Source: Takakia lepidozioides (Eukaryota > Streptophyta > Takakiopsida > Takakiales > Takakiaceae). From it: a DNA stretch of 64,000 bases. A model generated the notes under the pieces. That model was not told the origin of the DNA. It did no database searches and worked only from the letters and a program-made list of their open reading frames with translations. This document shows positions 1-10,736 of the stretch, piece after piece. The DNA lies in NCBI GenBank assembly GCA_030704615.1, contig CM060734.1:37278042-37342041 (forward strand), given 5' to 3'. Position 1 is the first letter of the stretch, and each line of letters starts with the position of its first letter. The position numbers and the translations under genes are program-made.

Positions 1-212
1 CTTCCAAGGTGGCAGGGGTCAGGGGCCTACATCGACCACCGGTTCGTCGTCGTGCCGTTCTGATAACCTAGCGGTTAGCACTTGCATGCAATGTTCCTCG
101 TCAGGTAGAGCCCAAAGGAGCCCAAAACAACTTGCATGAATGTTGTTGAAAGCCCCTCAATAAAGGACCATGTCAACATGTTGATGATGTTGTATTTTCG
201 AGCACAAACCTA

Positions 213-224
213 TGGTATCAGAGC
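213..224 (+). other. Retrotransposon primer binding site
   Basis: The string TGGTATCAGAGC is complementary to the 3' end of initiator methionine tRNA and is the standard minus-strand primer site just inside the 5' LTR of plant LTR elements. It fixes the 5' LTR end at about 211. Confidence 0.8.
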
Positions 225-423
225 GATAAGCAGGAACAGGGCATACTAGTGAGCCATGCTCCTAGTAAGGTCAGGTACTTGTTACCAGACACTTAGTGCG
301 GTGAGCATTGCTCCTGACACCTTTTTTTCTGTTGAGAGAAGCAATAGGGTCTTGGAGCCGTTTCGAGCTCAACCTGGCAGACTCGATCAAGTGAAGATTT
401 CAGGTTCTATGACAACCGGCATG

Positions 424-480
424 TAGCCTAGTGGTAATGGGCACATACCACGTTGGATGTGGTGGTGGGTTCAAACCACG
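424..480 (+). repeat. tRNA-like fragment (possible SINE head)
   Basis: An A-box-like TAGCCTAGTGG (424-434) is followed 34 bases later by a B-box-like GGTTCAAACC (468-477), the spacing expected of a tRNA-type Pol III promoter. The T arm closes only with four clean pairs and no acceptor stem forms, so it is not a working tRNA gene. It sits where the Copia gag gene should be, so it may be an insertion. Confidence 0.4.
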
Positions 481-532
481 GTCAGGTGTGTCATGAAGGT
501 GTCCACCTTTCAGCTGGAAGGCAGTAGCCCTT

Positions 533-3500
533 GTGGTGAAGAGACACCATAAGTTATGGTACCTTCGGGAGGCGTCATACTCTCTCTTCAGGTGCTACGT
601 TTGTGGCTCGCCCGATCATGCGGCGCGCTACAGCAACAAGAAATTCTTTGCGAAGAAAGACGACACTAGCGTAAATCTTGTAGCCCGGGGAGAGGATAGC
701 GATGAGAAATATTCTGACGCTGCTGAGGTGATCGAGACAGCTCTCACCGAAATTGCAAACAGTATAGAAAGGGGTGGAAAGCGCCAGCCCTGGTATCTGG
801 ACTCTAGCACCACTCGTCATGTGATGGGCGACAAAAGGGCCCTAGATGATATCAAGGAGAAAGAGGATGGTACAGTCCGCAGGAGGGGAGAAGCACAAAA
901 TCATGGGTACTGGAAGTGCCACCTTCTCTACAGATCATAGAAAAATAAAGCTGAACAAGGTTCTTTACGTGTCAGGTCTATGTCGAACTCTGATTTCGGT
1001 AGGTTGTCTTGCAAAGGATGGAAACATAGTTGCCTTCTCGAATTCCAACAGTTGGATTCTCGATGGCAAGACTGGTAATGCCTTACTGGCAATAGGGAAG
1101 AGAGAATGCAAGAACGGCCTGTACCGTATCCACGGGTCACGTGACTCACCAAGTGTCAATACTGTTGAAGAAATGGATGTAATAAGGCTTTGGCATTTGT
1201 GGTATGGGCATCTAAACCACATAGGTCTTCGTCACTTATGTCGTGAAAGTAGAGTCACCGGCATGCCAAGACTTGAGGTTTGCGAACACTATTTGGCTGG
1301 TAGACAGCGACGTGAACGGTTTCCCAAAAGTTCCAGTAGCCGTGCATCAAAGCCTTTACAACTCCTGCATGCAGATTTAGTGGGGCCGTTCCCAGTCGCT
1401 TCCCTACACGGCTCGAAAGACATCTTAGTGTTTACTGACGACTACAACAGGAAGTGTTGGGTATTTTTCCTCAGAAGCAAATCCGAAGCTTTCCAAAAAT
1501 TTAGATACTTGAAAGAAATGGCGGAAAGGGAGGTCGGCTGCAAAGTTGGTGCTCTGAGGACGGATCGAGGTGGAGAATTCACCTCTGGGGAGTTCAATTA
1601 TGTGAGTCCCATGGCATTCAAAGACAGCTCACGCATGCACTGACACCGGAGCAAAACGGAATTGTGGAGCGACGGAACAGGACCATCGTCGAGAGAGCAA
1701 GAAGTATGATTTCCAACTGTAAGCTTCCTGGCTATCTGTGGGCTGAAGCCATTAACACTGCTAATTACATAGTGAATCGTAGCCCTACAGTAGCGAACAT
1801 GGGAGTAACACCAGACGAACAATATCATAAGAAGAAGCCAGAAGTGAGTCACATGAGAATCTTTGGATGCTTGAGTTATATGCACGTTCCAAAGATGAAG
1901 AGAAACAAGTTGGGCAGTAAAACTCAAAAGGGATTGCTGATGGGTTACGATGAAAAGTCAACGACTTACAGGATCTATAATCATGAGACAAAGAAAATTG
2001 TGATAACACGAGATGTGGTTTGCGACGAAACCAAGTTAGGAATTGCACACCTAGATGCAAATGTGGTGTTAGAGAAACTTCACTTCCAAACCATAGACAG
2101 TCTAAGGAAAAATGACGTAGCCCAGGAGCATATCGAACCAGCAGCGAATCAACCTGAGGGAGTTCAAAGTGACAACTCTAGCTCGGATTCGGAAGACGAC
2201 CCAGCCAAATCACAAGCTCCACCAGTACAGGCCTCCCCTCAGGGAGAGATAATCAACCCAGATATCCAACAAGGGATCGCAGACCTTCGATCAGGTTTAA
2301 GGATCACTTTGCACTCAATCTGGATGCAGGCTTGGAACCTGAAGTCGAGCCATAATGTTATCAGCAAGCAATCAGGCACGAGGGATGGAGAGCTGCTATA
2401 CAAAGCAAAGTTGATTCCATCAAGGCAAATCAAACCTGGAGGTTCATGGACTTACCTCATGGAAAGTCCCCAATAAATGCGAAGTGGGTGTTCAAAATTA
2501 AGAAAGGCAATGGTGGACAGCCAGACAAATTGAAAGCACGAGTTGTGGCCAGAGGATTCAAACAAGTGCATGGAGTGGATTATTTCAATACCTACGCTCA
2601 TGTAGTTCGCTGGAGCACTATCAGAGCCATATTAGGTTTGGCTGCAAAGAAGCAGTGGAAGCTCCATCAACTTGACGTGAAGACCGCCTTCCTGAATGGG
2701 AAGATCTCAAAAGAAATCTACATGCAAATCCCTCCAGGCTTTGAAGAGAATGGAAGCAGGGGAAAGGTATGTAAACTCGAATGTGCCTTACATGGGCTGA
2801 ATCAGGCACTTCGCGCCTGGTACGAGAGAATAGACACTCACTTGAAGAACCATGGACTTAATAAGAGTTCTTCTGACTATAATCTATATTATTCGTTGAT
2901 AGATGGACGCTACACAATTATTCTCTTGTGCATGGATGATTTAATTGTCACAGGGGACAACCAAGAAGAAATTGATCGAATTGTCAGGGAGCTTCAGAAA
3001 GAAATTTTCAAAATGACTGAGTTGGGGATTGCCGAACAGTACTTACAAGTAGAGCTGAACTACACCAAGGAAGGAACTTGGCTGCATAAGGAGAGATACA
3101 TTCACAAGATACTTCAGAGGTTCGACATGACGGACTGTAACTATGTGTCTACACCAATATGCGGAAGCACGAATTTGCAAGCCGACATGGGAGCCCCGTA
3201 GGTAGACCGAGTTCTATAATATCAATCATTGATATGAAGTTTGCTTTACACTACAACTATTTCCAAACCTGACATTAGCTTTACGGTAGGAACTCTGAGC
3301 CGGTTCACACAAAACCCACAAGAGCCTCATCTCATAGCAGCCAAGAGAATCCCGAGATATTGAGCAAAGGAACTCCTTCTCACTGCATTCTATTTCCATG
3401 CAAGTGCCCTTTCGAACTTGTGACATTCGCAGATGCAGACTTTGGTAGGGACATGGATACTCGAAGATCCATTTCGGGGATTGTCCACAAGCTTGGAGGA

Positions 3501-3590
3501 GCCCCCATAGAATGGTCAAGTAAATGGCAGCCCACGGTTGCTCTAAGCAGAACGGAAGCCGCGTGCTGTACGAATCTGCCAAGAATGTGA
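533..3590 (+). pseudogene. Copia gag-pol remnant
   Basis: Five reading-frame pieces (533-940, 846-1643, 1664-2476, 2446-3201, 3360-3590) together cover gag-pol but lie in different frames. Visible motifs are a zinc knuckle starting CYVCGSPDH whose final Cys is Tyr; the protease site WYLDSSTTRH, where DSS replaces the usual DSG/DTG; integrase zinc-binding HxnH and a core with an RTDRGGEF block; reverse transcriptase with LDVKTAFLNG and a CMDDL box in place of YVDDL; and RNase H with DADFGRDMDTRRSISG. Several catalytic residues are changed, and at least three frame changes plus stops separate the pieces. This is a decayed coding region with no function as it stands. Confidence 0.85.
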
Positions 3591-4138
3591 TATATTTAAG
3601 GAGGGTACTTACCTTCCTGCTCTATCAAGATAGAATTGAGCTTCCTCTATCGTCTTAAAGCTCTTGAATTCAACCATGCTATAACCCTTCACCTAAGCAT
3701 TGCATTCGGACCAATAAGTAAAGATTCCAGGACGGATTCCTCTTCGAACTACGTAAAATTTCTTGACTATAACCCTGGTAGAATCATCGGTCCTAATCTC
3801 TCTTGTAGACGAACTACCATGTCGACAATCAGAGGGAGCTAGAGTCAGTTGTTCATCTCCCCGCCTCAGGAGATCAACAAGCTTCAACAACAAATTCTGC
3901 AGCCAAGCGCAACAATGACGAAGTGACCCCCAACAAGAATTAGAGGCCTACACAGAATATCTCCCACTATCAAGGCATAGAAAAACTTGTTGCATCAACG
4001 TTAAGAGGTTGTGATAGAAAGATTAGAAGTAGAGTATTAGAATACTTACTGCTACGAGTTGATCGATCGATATTCTTGACAAGTCCATCCTCACCGAACT
4101 GAGTAGTAGAATTAGAAAGATGCCAATGCGAGAGGGAG

Positions 4139-4390
4139 TGTTAGAGTTTACGCATTAGCATCATCCTATAGCTGACGTCACACTTCGGCTATCAGCAAAT
4201 GGATAGTTGATGACGTAGGAAGTTAACTTTGGGCTCAACAATTATCGCAGGGTCACTGGCATTTCGAGGTGACTCTTGGTAAACCTAACGAACAGTAGCA
4301 AATAGATAAATAGTTCCTGGAACCAGTGTCTCAGTATCTCTTTGTACGGTTACCCGCTTCAATTGAATCCGTTGTTAACTTTAACAGTTA
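4139..4390 (+). repeat. Putative 3' LTR of the Copia element (right end uncertain)
   Basis: A purine-rich run (about 4130-4138) is followed directly by TGTTAG, the usual start of a plant Copia LTR. A palindromic TGACGTCA at 4173-4180, a bZIP-type binding site often seen in plant LTR promoters, lies inside it. No matching copy was found at the left end, so the 3' boundary near 4390 is a guess. Confidence 0.5.
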
Positions 4391-5669
4391 GTACCATGAT
4401 TTGGTATTCTTCCTGTTGTTTACAAGGTTTTTGGGGAGAGTCAGTTTGGTCTCAGCAGGCCGTCAAATCCTCCATGCGTCGTGGCACAAGGTCAAGGACA
4501 ATGTGGTGAGGGCACCTTCTTCTTTGACCTATTTCAGTGTGTTTTGCCCTTTCATCAGACTCGGCCCTGAATTTGCATATTGAATTATGTAAATTAGCTC
4601 GTTGGGTGGATCTGTGGTGGTTTTGAGTGAAAGTTACTGCCGATGTGGCAACGGGAAAGTATCCAAAAAACATATGATGCACCTCAACAACGACAAAATC
4701 TTTCTTAACTTCTGTCCCACATGAACATTGGTTGCTAACTCGACTTTGATCATGTCCTCATCGCAGTTGTTTCAATCCAAACCTGGAGCAGCAGTCTTTG
4801 TGTGCAACTAAACAAAGCAATGAAAGCTTCAAATCTTTGTCGTGAGAAATGGGCCTAGCTTGCAAGTTTGACTCAGTCAATGCTAACTGGGTGCATCTGG
4901 AAGCATGGGATAGCTAGGCACGTTGTTGCTTACACTCTGTTTTGAATCATGTGCATCTGCTGGGCCGTGAGGCCGGGGCTGTATGGAGGATAGCTTTCTC
5001 AACATTTACGTGCGGTGCGGCAAAAGAGACAGAGATAAAGACTTCATATTTCAGAGCCGAGATTAGAAGAGGGGCCTTCAGGGCTGGCATCATTCCACTA
5101 AGAAGACGGTCATGGCAGAGAAGCTTGGTGGTAAGGATACATTTGTGATGATGGAAGCTTTTAGAAAGTTGGGTGGCAACACGCAGATATTTGACAATGA
5201 GCTGGGGTTGTCGATCGGAAAGTTGTGTATGTGGTAGTGCTGACAGTGCTCATTGGCGGACGACGCTATCGCATGAGCGTGTGAGTGTACGCTCACGCAA
5301 TGGTGACGGGGCGTGAGCGTGAAGCTGACGTGGCAGTCAAGAAGATGACGTGGCATTTGGACAACGTGGCAGACGCCATGCAGCAGAAATGTATTGCGCC
5401 TATAGCCGAGGGTATAGCCGTGGCATTCATTCATCAAAACTGGAAACCAAAACGACACAAATGACAAACCAGATATGACTTGTGAAAACATTTGAATCCA
5501 TTCCATTTATTTCACAACAATTACACATAAGATATAGCACACATTGCACAACATAATTGCAAGCTGCACTGGTACCAAATATACTAGGAGACATCAAGTT
5601 CAAGATTCATTTCATATGAAATCCAGTAATGAAAATTGCAGAGGACCAAAGTGAACATGATGATAGCAG
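4391..5669. other. Intergenic, no gene recognised
   Basis: Only short unrelated frames occur. A stretch around 5262-5330 has repeated GTGAGCG/CGCTCAC words. Nothing assignable was seen. Confidence 0.5.
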
Positions 5670-6395
5670 CTATGTGCTTGTATCCCACTGCATAAGTGTG
5701 TTGACCTCGTTGAAATTCATAGTGGCCTGAATGAAGATGTCGCACTTGGGATCACAAACCATCCTCTTCAAGAATATGAAATACAGATGTTTGCAGGGTA
5801 TGAATTTGCCTCTCTTTCCCTAACTAGTTGAAAGTATGCCAACAAAATTCGGATAGGTGCAATTGGGGAAATTCAAAACAGTGATGTCGTATGATTTGTT
5901 CTGCAGAGCAGATGTCGATGTCATCATTGTGTAGACCCGACCATACTCCGGATCGGGAACTTCTGTAACACTAGCTTGAAGCATTCTTGCGGATTCTATC
6001 TTGCCGAAGTATTCTGCGGTTGGAGGGAAACGTCGAACCAGGTTTCCATTCCGTTTAGTTGGATGTAAATGAGCGTCTGCAGGAGGCACTCGAGAACTGC
6101 CAGAACTCGATGCACTTGCACTTACAGTGGGTTGTCGTGCAAAGGAGAAGCCTACATCCTCAAGCATTACAATCTCCTGAGTTGTGAGATCTGTCCTCAC
6201 CTTCACAAGCCAAACGCTTGGTGGAGAAGGCTTCACGACCACCAATGGTCGCACAATCCCACGCACGCATCTAACCACAGTCGTCAGTGCATAACCATAA
6301 TTTGTGGTTCTTTGTCTCTGGTTTCCTGTATGGGCGAAACAAACCAGAGAAAGTTGGAGGCAGATCCATGCACTAGCTCTGGATATGAATGACAT
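5670..6395 (-). pseudogene. SWIM-type zinc-finger protein relic
   Basis: Read on the minus strand from 6395 (upstream limit unknown), the frame ends in a SWIM-like motif: NFPNCTYPNF, then PCKHLYFIFLKRM, then a short C-terminal tail to a stop at 5670. SWIM domains (CxCxnCxH) are found in MULE/FAR1-type transposase-derived proteins and other plant proteins. Two defects are visible. The second Cys of CxC is Tyr, and a single in-frame TAG (minus strand, 5820-5822) splits the domain, while the frame stays open on both sides. The Ser-rich part before it (around 6080-6130) has no recognised domain. The family is inferred from the motif alone. Confidence 0.5.
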
Positions 6396-6809
6396 GCACT
6401 TTTTCGAATGTGGTGGCCCGGAGCACCAAACGTTTCATTTGAGACCCAACACTGGTGCGTTTTATGTGCCAAACGTCATTGGGGCACATGGACTCCACCA
6501 CATTGGGGAGCATGTTCTTCTCCCATAATACCATTGCATTGACAGTGGGAGATGCAGGGGTTTGGCGTTGTGACGAAGGTTCCTCCGTAGTGGACGTTTC
6601 GAAAAATTGATCTCTGATGGAAGAAAACACGCGGCATTGAGAAGTTGTCCATGTCCGCCCTGTGCGAACCCGCATCCGAACCAGGAGGGGTGTTCAATTT
6701 CCGCTTACAAGAGCCGAATCTCTCTTTGCCTTCCAGATGCAGAACACAAGACATAAGAGGGGTTACATCGGCACACATGCTGACCGCCCCAGCTATAATT
6801 TCTTGAAAA

Positions 6810-6940
6810 CCGGGACTCTCAGCTCTAACGGTCCCGATTTATTAAAAAATATTTAATAAATCGGTACCGCCAAAGTTGGCGGTTCAGATTAATTAAATAT
6901 TTTCTCAAAAATCGGGACTGCCAAAGCTAGTGGTTCCGAT
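6810..6940. repeat. Cluster of GGGACnGCCAAnnCT dyad repeats
   Basis: Three diverged, roughly 28-bp palindromic units (6810-6838, 6861-6888, 6912-6940), such as ACCGCCAAAGTTGGCGGT at 6866-6883, are separated by AT-rich spacers. They resemble subterminal repeats of DNA transposons. A related cluster lies at 14000-14150. Confidence 0.55.
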
Positions 6941-6960
6941 ATAACTAGGGGGGGCTGAAT

Positions 6961-7212
6961 GTGCATAAAAGTGTGTCTGGATCGGGTGCTGAAAGTACAG
7001 GAGTACATGTCAGAACAACAACAATTCTGAATGATTATAGGGATATGTTTTCTGAAGAAATCCCTGGAATGCCTGTTGTATGTGATATTGATCATGCTAT
7101 CGAGTTGGTGGCTGATTCAATACCATTTGCACGAGCACCCTATCGACACTCAATTGCAGAAAACGAAGAGCTTGAAAAACAATTGAGTGACTTGCTTGAG
7201 AAAGAGAAGTAG
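6961..7212 (+). pseudogene. Ty3/Gypsy polymerase scrap
   Basis: The frame carries DYRDMFSEEIPGMP, then DIDHAIELVADSIPFARAPY and a Glu/Leu-rich ELEKQLSDLLEKEK. This is the linker and N-terminal edge of Ty3/Gypsy reverse transcriptase, just before the first catalytic block. It ends at a stop at 7212 with no RT core after it, so it is a truncated relic. Confidence 0.7.
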
Positions 7213-9277
7213 AAAAGAGGAATGTAACAATTTCCTTCTTGTTAGTCGAACTGAAATTTAGGCTTCACCGTGAGTGAGATCGTTCTATTTCTGGCATATG
7301 ATGTTTCAATTGAACTGAACCACACTTGAATTTTCATGTTTCAGTGTGAAGAGTTCAACGTACATCTTATGAGCGTAATCTCCAAGGAGGTAGTTAGCTA
7401 AAGAACGACAATCTAAATTTCTCTAATTCTAATCTCTCAATATATTCTCTCATTTCTAATCTCTCTACTGTAATGGCTAGATTCTCGCTGCCTACCTTTT
7501 CGACATTTGGATGGACAGACGCTGGATGATGACCGTTGGAAAAGGGCTTGGATGAAACCAGCTGGAAACAATCTATTTTTAAACTAAGTATTGTCTTATA
7601 TTAACAGCTAGCTTATCTCTAAGATAGAATGAGGTGGCGTCCTATCTGGACAGACACCCGGATGGAATCCAAACAACCAATCAGGGCTTGCCACTTGGTG
7701 GGATGAGATTGTGGGCCTTTGTTTATAAAAGAGATCAGCACGACGCTGAAGGCGGCGGTATACGTTTGGTGTGAAAACCCTAGTATACCTCTGTGTAAGG
7801 TTTGGATGAAGAAAGTGTGAGTGATGATGCACTGCTAACCCATGTGAATGATTCTGACTCCTCTCCGTTGGATCCTGCCTATCTCGCTAGCCTGCTTTAC
7901 TGAGCACACATCCCCGTGATAGCTCAATACCCATAGAGAAAGAGGAATAACGGGGTGGGCGAGAATGTTGGTGGAGAAGGGGTTGCAGAATTTCGTTAAT
8001 CATTAGCTGCACATTCCTTCTTTGTACATCAGGTAGCTGACACTGTTGTCATGGCGGCGCTTTACTGTTTCAGTTCTCGCTCGTGTTTTTGCTTGCTCCT
8101 AGTTTTCATAGTATCTGCTTACGTTTTTGTAACTTGCGGTAATGGCCTTGTCTTCTAATCCTCCAACTGATGCTAAGCTTAACGCGTACAAAGAAACTCC
8201 CGCTGGTCATTTTGAGTCAATTTTTGCCAACATCGTGCATGCTTCGGTGGATCCTAGCCTGGTGGTTGTATTTGATTATCCGCCTCTTGGAGGAGACCCC
8301 CGTCGCTTCTTCTCTGCCATCTGAATTGCATAGTCCTCTGCAATGTCAAAAGAGTTCGCTGAAGAAGCTGGATGAAAAACTGCATAATTCATCCACCATT
8401 TCATCCATCCCTCATCCCACCATTTTCCTATTCCTCATTCCACAAAACACGCTCCCTACACTATAGTAAATGATTTGGTGGGTCCACTATTGGTTCCTCC
8501 ACCTTCCTAAAGTGCATTTTAAGACCTGGTGCCAACGGAAATGATCTCATCTCTCACTCCAAACCCCCTTCTACCCCTCCCAAAAGCAATGGACTTCTCG
8601 TCTTCTTTTCGTGAGCAAGGGTATGGGCCAAGTGGCCGATTCCCTATTTGACTACCTATGACATATCAAAAAGATGGTCCCATGTGGCTTGGGCCAGCTT
8701 GGGCCGTGTGGGTTAACGCCTTATCTAACGGCTGTGGCAGCAGCCTGCGCTTGTGCTATAGCCATTGCATGGCTATTGCCATGCTCCTCCTCTTTTGGCG
8801 CCTCATTTAAGGTCAAACCATCATGATAGGCATGATATCTTGCATGGTATCTAGAAACACGTCATGGCTAAATCCAATGGGGTTAGCCTATCTAGCCCAC
8901 ACATTAGTTATGGTCCTCCTTAGCTTATATAACCTTGGGAGGCCATATATGACTAGTTCTTAGGCCTATAAATTAATTTGGGCAACAAATTAGATTATAA
9001 GCTTAAAAAAAACACAAAAGACAAGGTTGTTAGCTCTTCTACCTTCCCTCTTCCTTATAGAGGGGGTGATGCTTTACAAACGATACTCTTGAAGAGCAAA
9101 GGTGGTGAGCTTAGTAACAACTAAACCTCACTCAACCATTTTGCTTCACAAAAAAAAAAAAAACAACAACAAAGGAAAGTTTTCAACCAAACTATGCAAG
9201 CATCTACTCAAAGACTCATTGGTTAGCTTCGTGGACATCGCAAACCCTTCCATTTGTAGGCCATACCAGTAGTTGTG
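7213..9277. other. No gene recognised
   Basis: Short frames such as 8142-8324 have no recognisable domain. The words TGGACAGACGCTGGATGA (near 7512) recur in altered form near 50770, pointing to an old dispersed repeat. A 13-base A run lies near 9150. Confidence 0.4.
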
Positions 9278-9281
9278 TTAA

Positions 9282-9295
9282 CCCTTAAGCGCCCA
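9282..9295. repeat. piggyBac left terminal inverted repeat
   Basis: CCCTTAAGCGCCCA directly follows TTAA at 9278-9281. Confidence 0.8.
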
Positions 9296-9871
9296 GTGCC
9301 CAATGTTGACTTTTTGAAAAAAATGGACCCCAACTCAGAAAAATGAGAATATCTCAGCGCAAAAAAAGTTTTTGGGAAAATTGACCAGGCATTATGCTCA
9401 TACCTACCCCTTCCAGACACCTGTAAATTTCCAGGCCAATTAGGCGAAAATCAGAGAAACGTCACCGTTGAGTGTGGGGCCCATTTTTTGGGCCCCTCCC
9501 AAAACAATAAGGGAAATTGGAGGAATTTGCAATTTTCAATGACGGGATGAAATCTGCAGGACCTCATCCTGCTTACAGGTGTTGTCCAGCACATTGGCAT
9601 TCTGATGAGCCATGGAATGCAAAAAATGGATTCATATTTTCTGATTTACAACTGGTCAAAGTAAGGGGGGTCAAAATGCCATAGGCAACAGTAGTTTTGC
9701 TGAAGCACAAAGACAGCTGGCATGTGCACATCAGCTTCCACCTGCTCTCATTCTTTTGCCCAAGTTCCACACAAGCCTAAGGCACACAAAATGGAGTCTA
9801 GCAACATGAAGACAAAGGCCAGAATCAAGCACAGCAGCCAACTACTTCATCTCCCATCCATAGTGGGAGAG

Positions 9872-10243
9872 CATGGGTGGGATTTGAACCCACAGAGCTG
9901 CCCCAGCTGGCAGCCCATGCTGAAGGCTTTTGGCCAAGTTCCACACAATCTGCACACTCTGAAAGTTTAGAGACAATGAGGCAACCACACAAGCTTGAAG
10001 GCCAGCAAAATTCCAACACAATGAGGCAACATACAAACCTGAACACAGATAATTCCATTGTGTGAGTGGGAATTGAACCCAGTGGCCTGCCCCAACTGGC
10101 AGCTCACACAAAGAAAGACCAACATGTGGCCAGCACTAGCATCAAATCAGACTCAGAAAAACGAGAGATGAATCCACCTTTACACGCCCAATTGTGTGAG
10201 TGGGAGTTGAACCCACTAACTTGCCCCAATTGGCAACTCACAC
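9872..10243 (-). repeat. Three tRNA-like B-box repeats inside the piggyBac element
   Basis: Three about 45-50-bp copies (9872-9920, 10060-10109, 10193-10243) share GCCCCAnnTGGCAnC and GTGnGAnTTGAACCCA words. On the minus strand each contains an exact Pol III B box (GGTTCRANNCC) at 9880-9890, 10069-10079 and 10203-10213, preceded by an A-box-like GCCAGTTGGGG. Copies 2 and 3 are bounded by GTGTGAG and CTCACAC, so each can fold back. No full tRNA cloverleaf is visible. Confidence 0.6.
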
Positions 10244-10736
10244 ATGAACACAAGGGGGGAGACTCCTCCCCAGTAGGGAGGGAAGGAGTCTCCACCCTTG
10301 TGCGCACCCCCGCTTGATTGGGGGACTACCACATAATTATACTAGACACAAAGAAAATGGACTCAGTCCTAATTGAAACACAAAATTGTTGCAGCAAAGA
10401 CCTCGGAGCTACATGAACACTAAGGCAAAAAGCTGGAGTAGCAAACAAACCATTCAGATCAGGACTTAGTGAACCCCAATACTGCACAACCACAAAATCA
10501 TACCTCTCCTTGGACTGTCAAGCGACTCTCTACGGCTGGATTCTCAGTACAAATGTTTCATGGCTACCAACAACAAACCAACCCCCAAACACACCACTAT
10601 GTTTAGAAAAAGACAGAACACCACTACATAGAAAAAGTGCCGTAAGGAGGATACCCCCTCTTTGGCATCAAAGGTCTCCACGTCTCTGCAGTAAGAAATC
10701 AACCGTATCAATTACTGAACATAGAAGTATCTATAA

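Larger units (their letters stand above)
213..4390 (+). mobile_element. Degenerate Ty1/Copia LTR retrotransposon
   Basis: A plant Copia element is read from a tRNA-iMet-type primer binding site at 213, through gag zinc knuckle, protease, integrase, reverse transcriptase and RNase H in that order (533-3590), to a polypurine tract at about 4130-4138 and a 3' LTR that begins TGTTAG at 4139. The order protease-integrase-RT-RNase H is diagnostic of Copia rather than Gypsy. Most of gag is missing: only the zinc knuckle remains just downstream of the leader. The 5' LTR would lie mostly before the window or be replaced, because bases 1-212 show no obvious similarity to the sequence after 4139. The right end is approximate. 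The element is clearly inactive. Confidence 0.85.

Noticed and set aside
1-212. Left-end sequence as a full 5' LTR of the Copia element
   Set aside because: No clear similarity to the sequence after 4139, so LTR identity could not be supported.
10066-10317. Plus-strand open frames in 9722-10317
   Set aside because: They are created by the three tRNA-like repeats, which give similar short peptides (GIEPSGLPQLAAH, WELNPLTCPNWQ). No gene signal remains once the repeat is accounted for.
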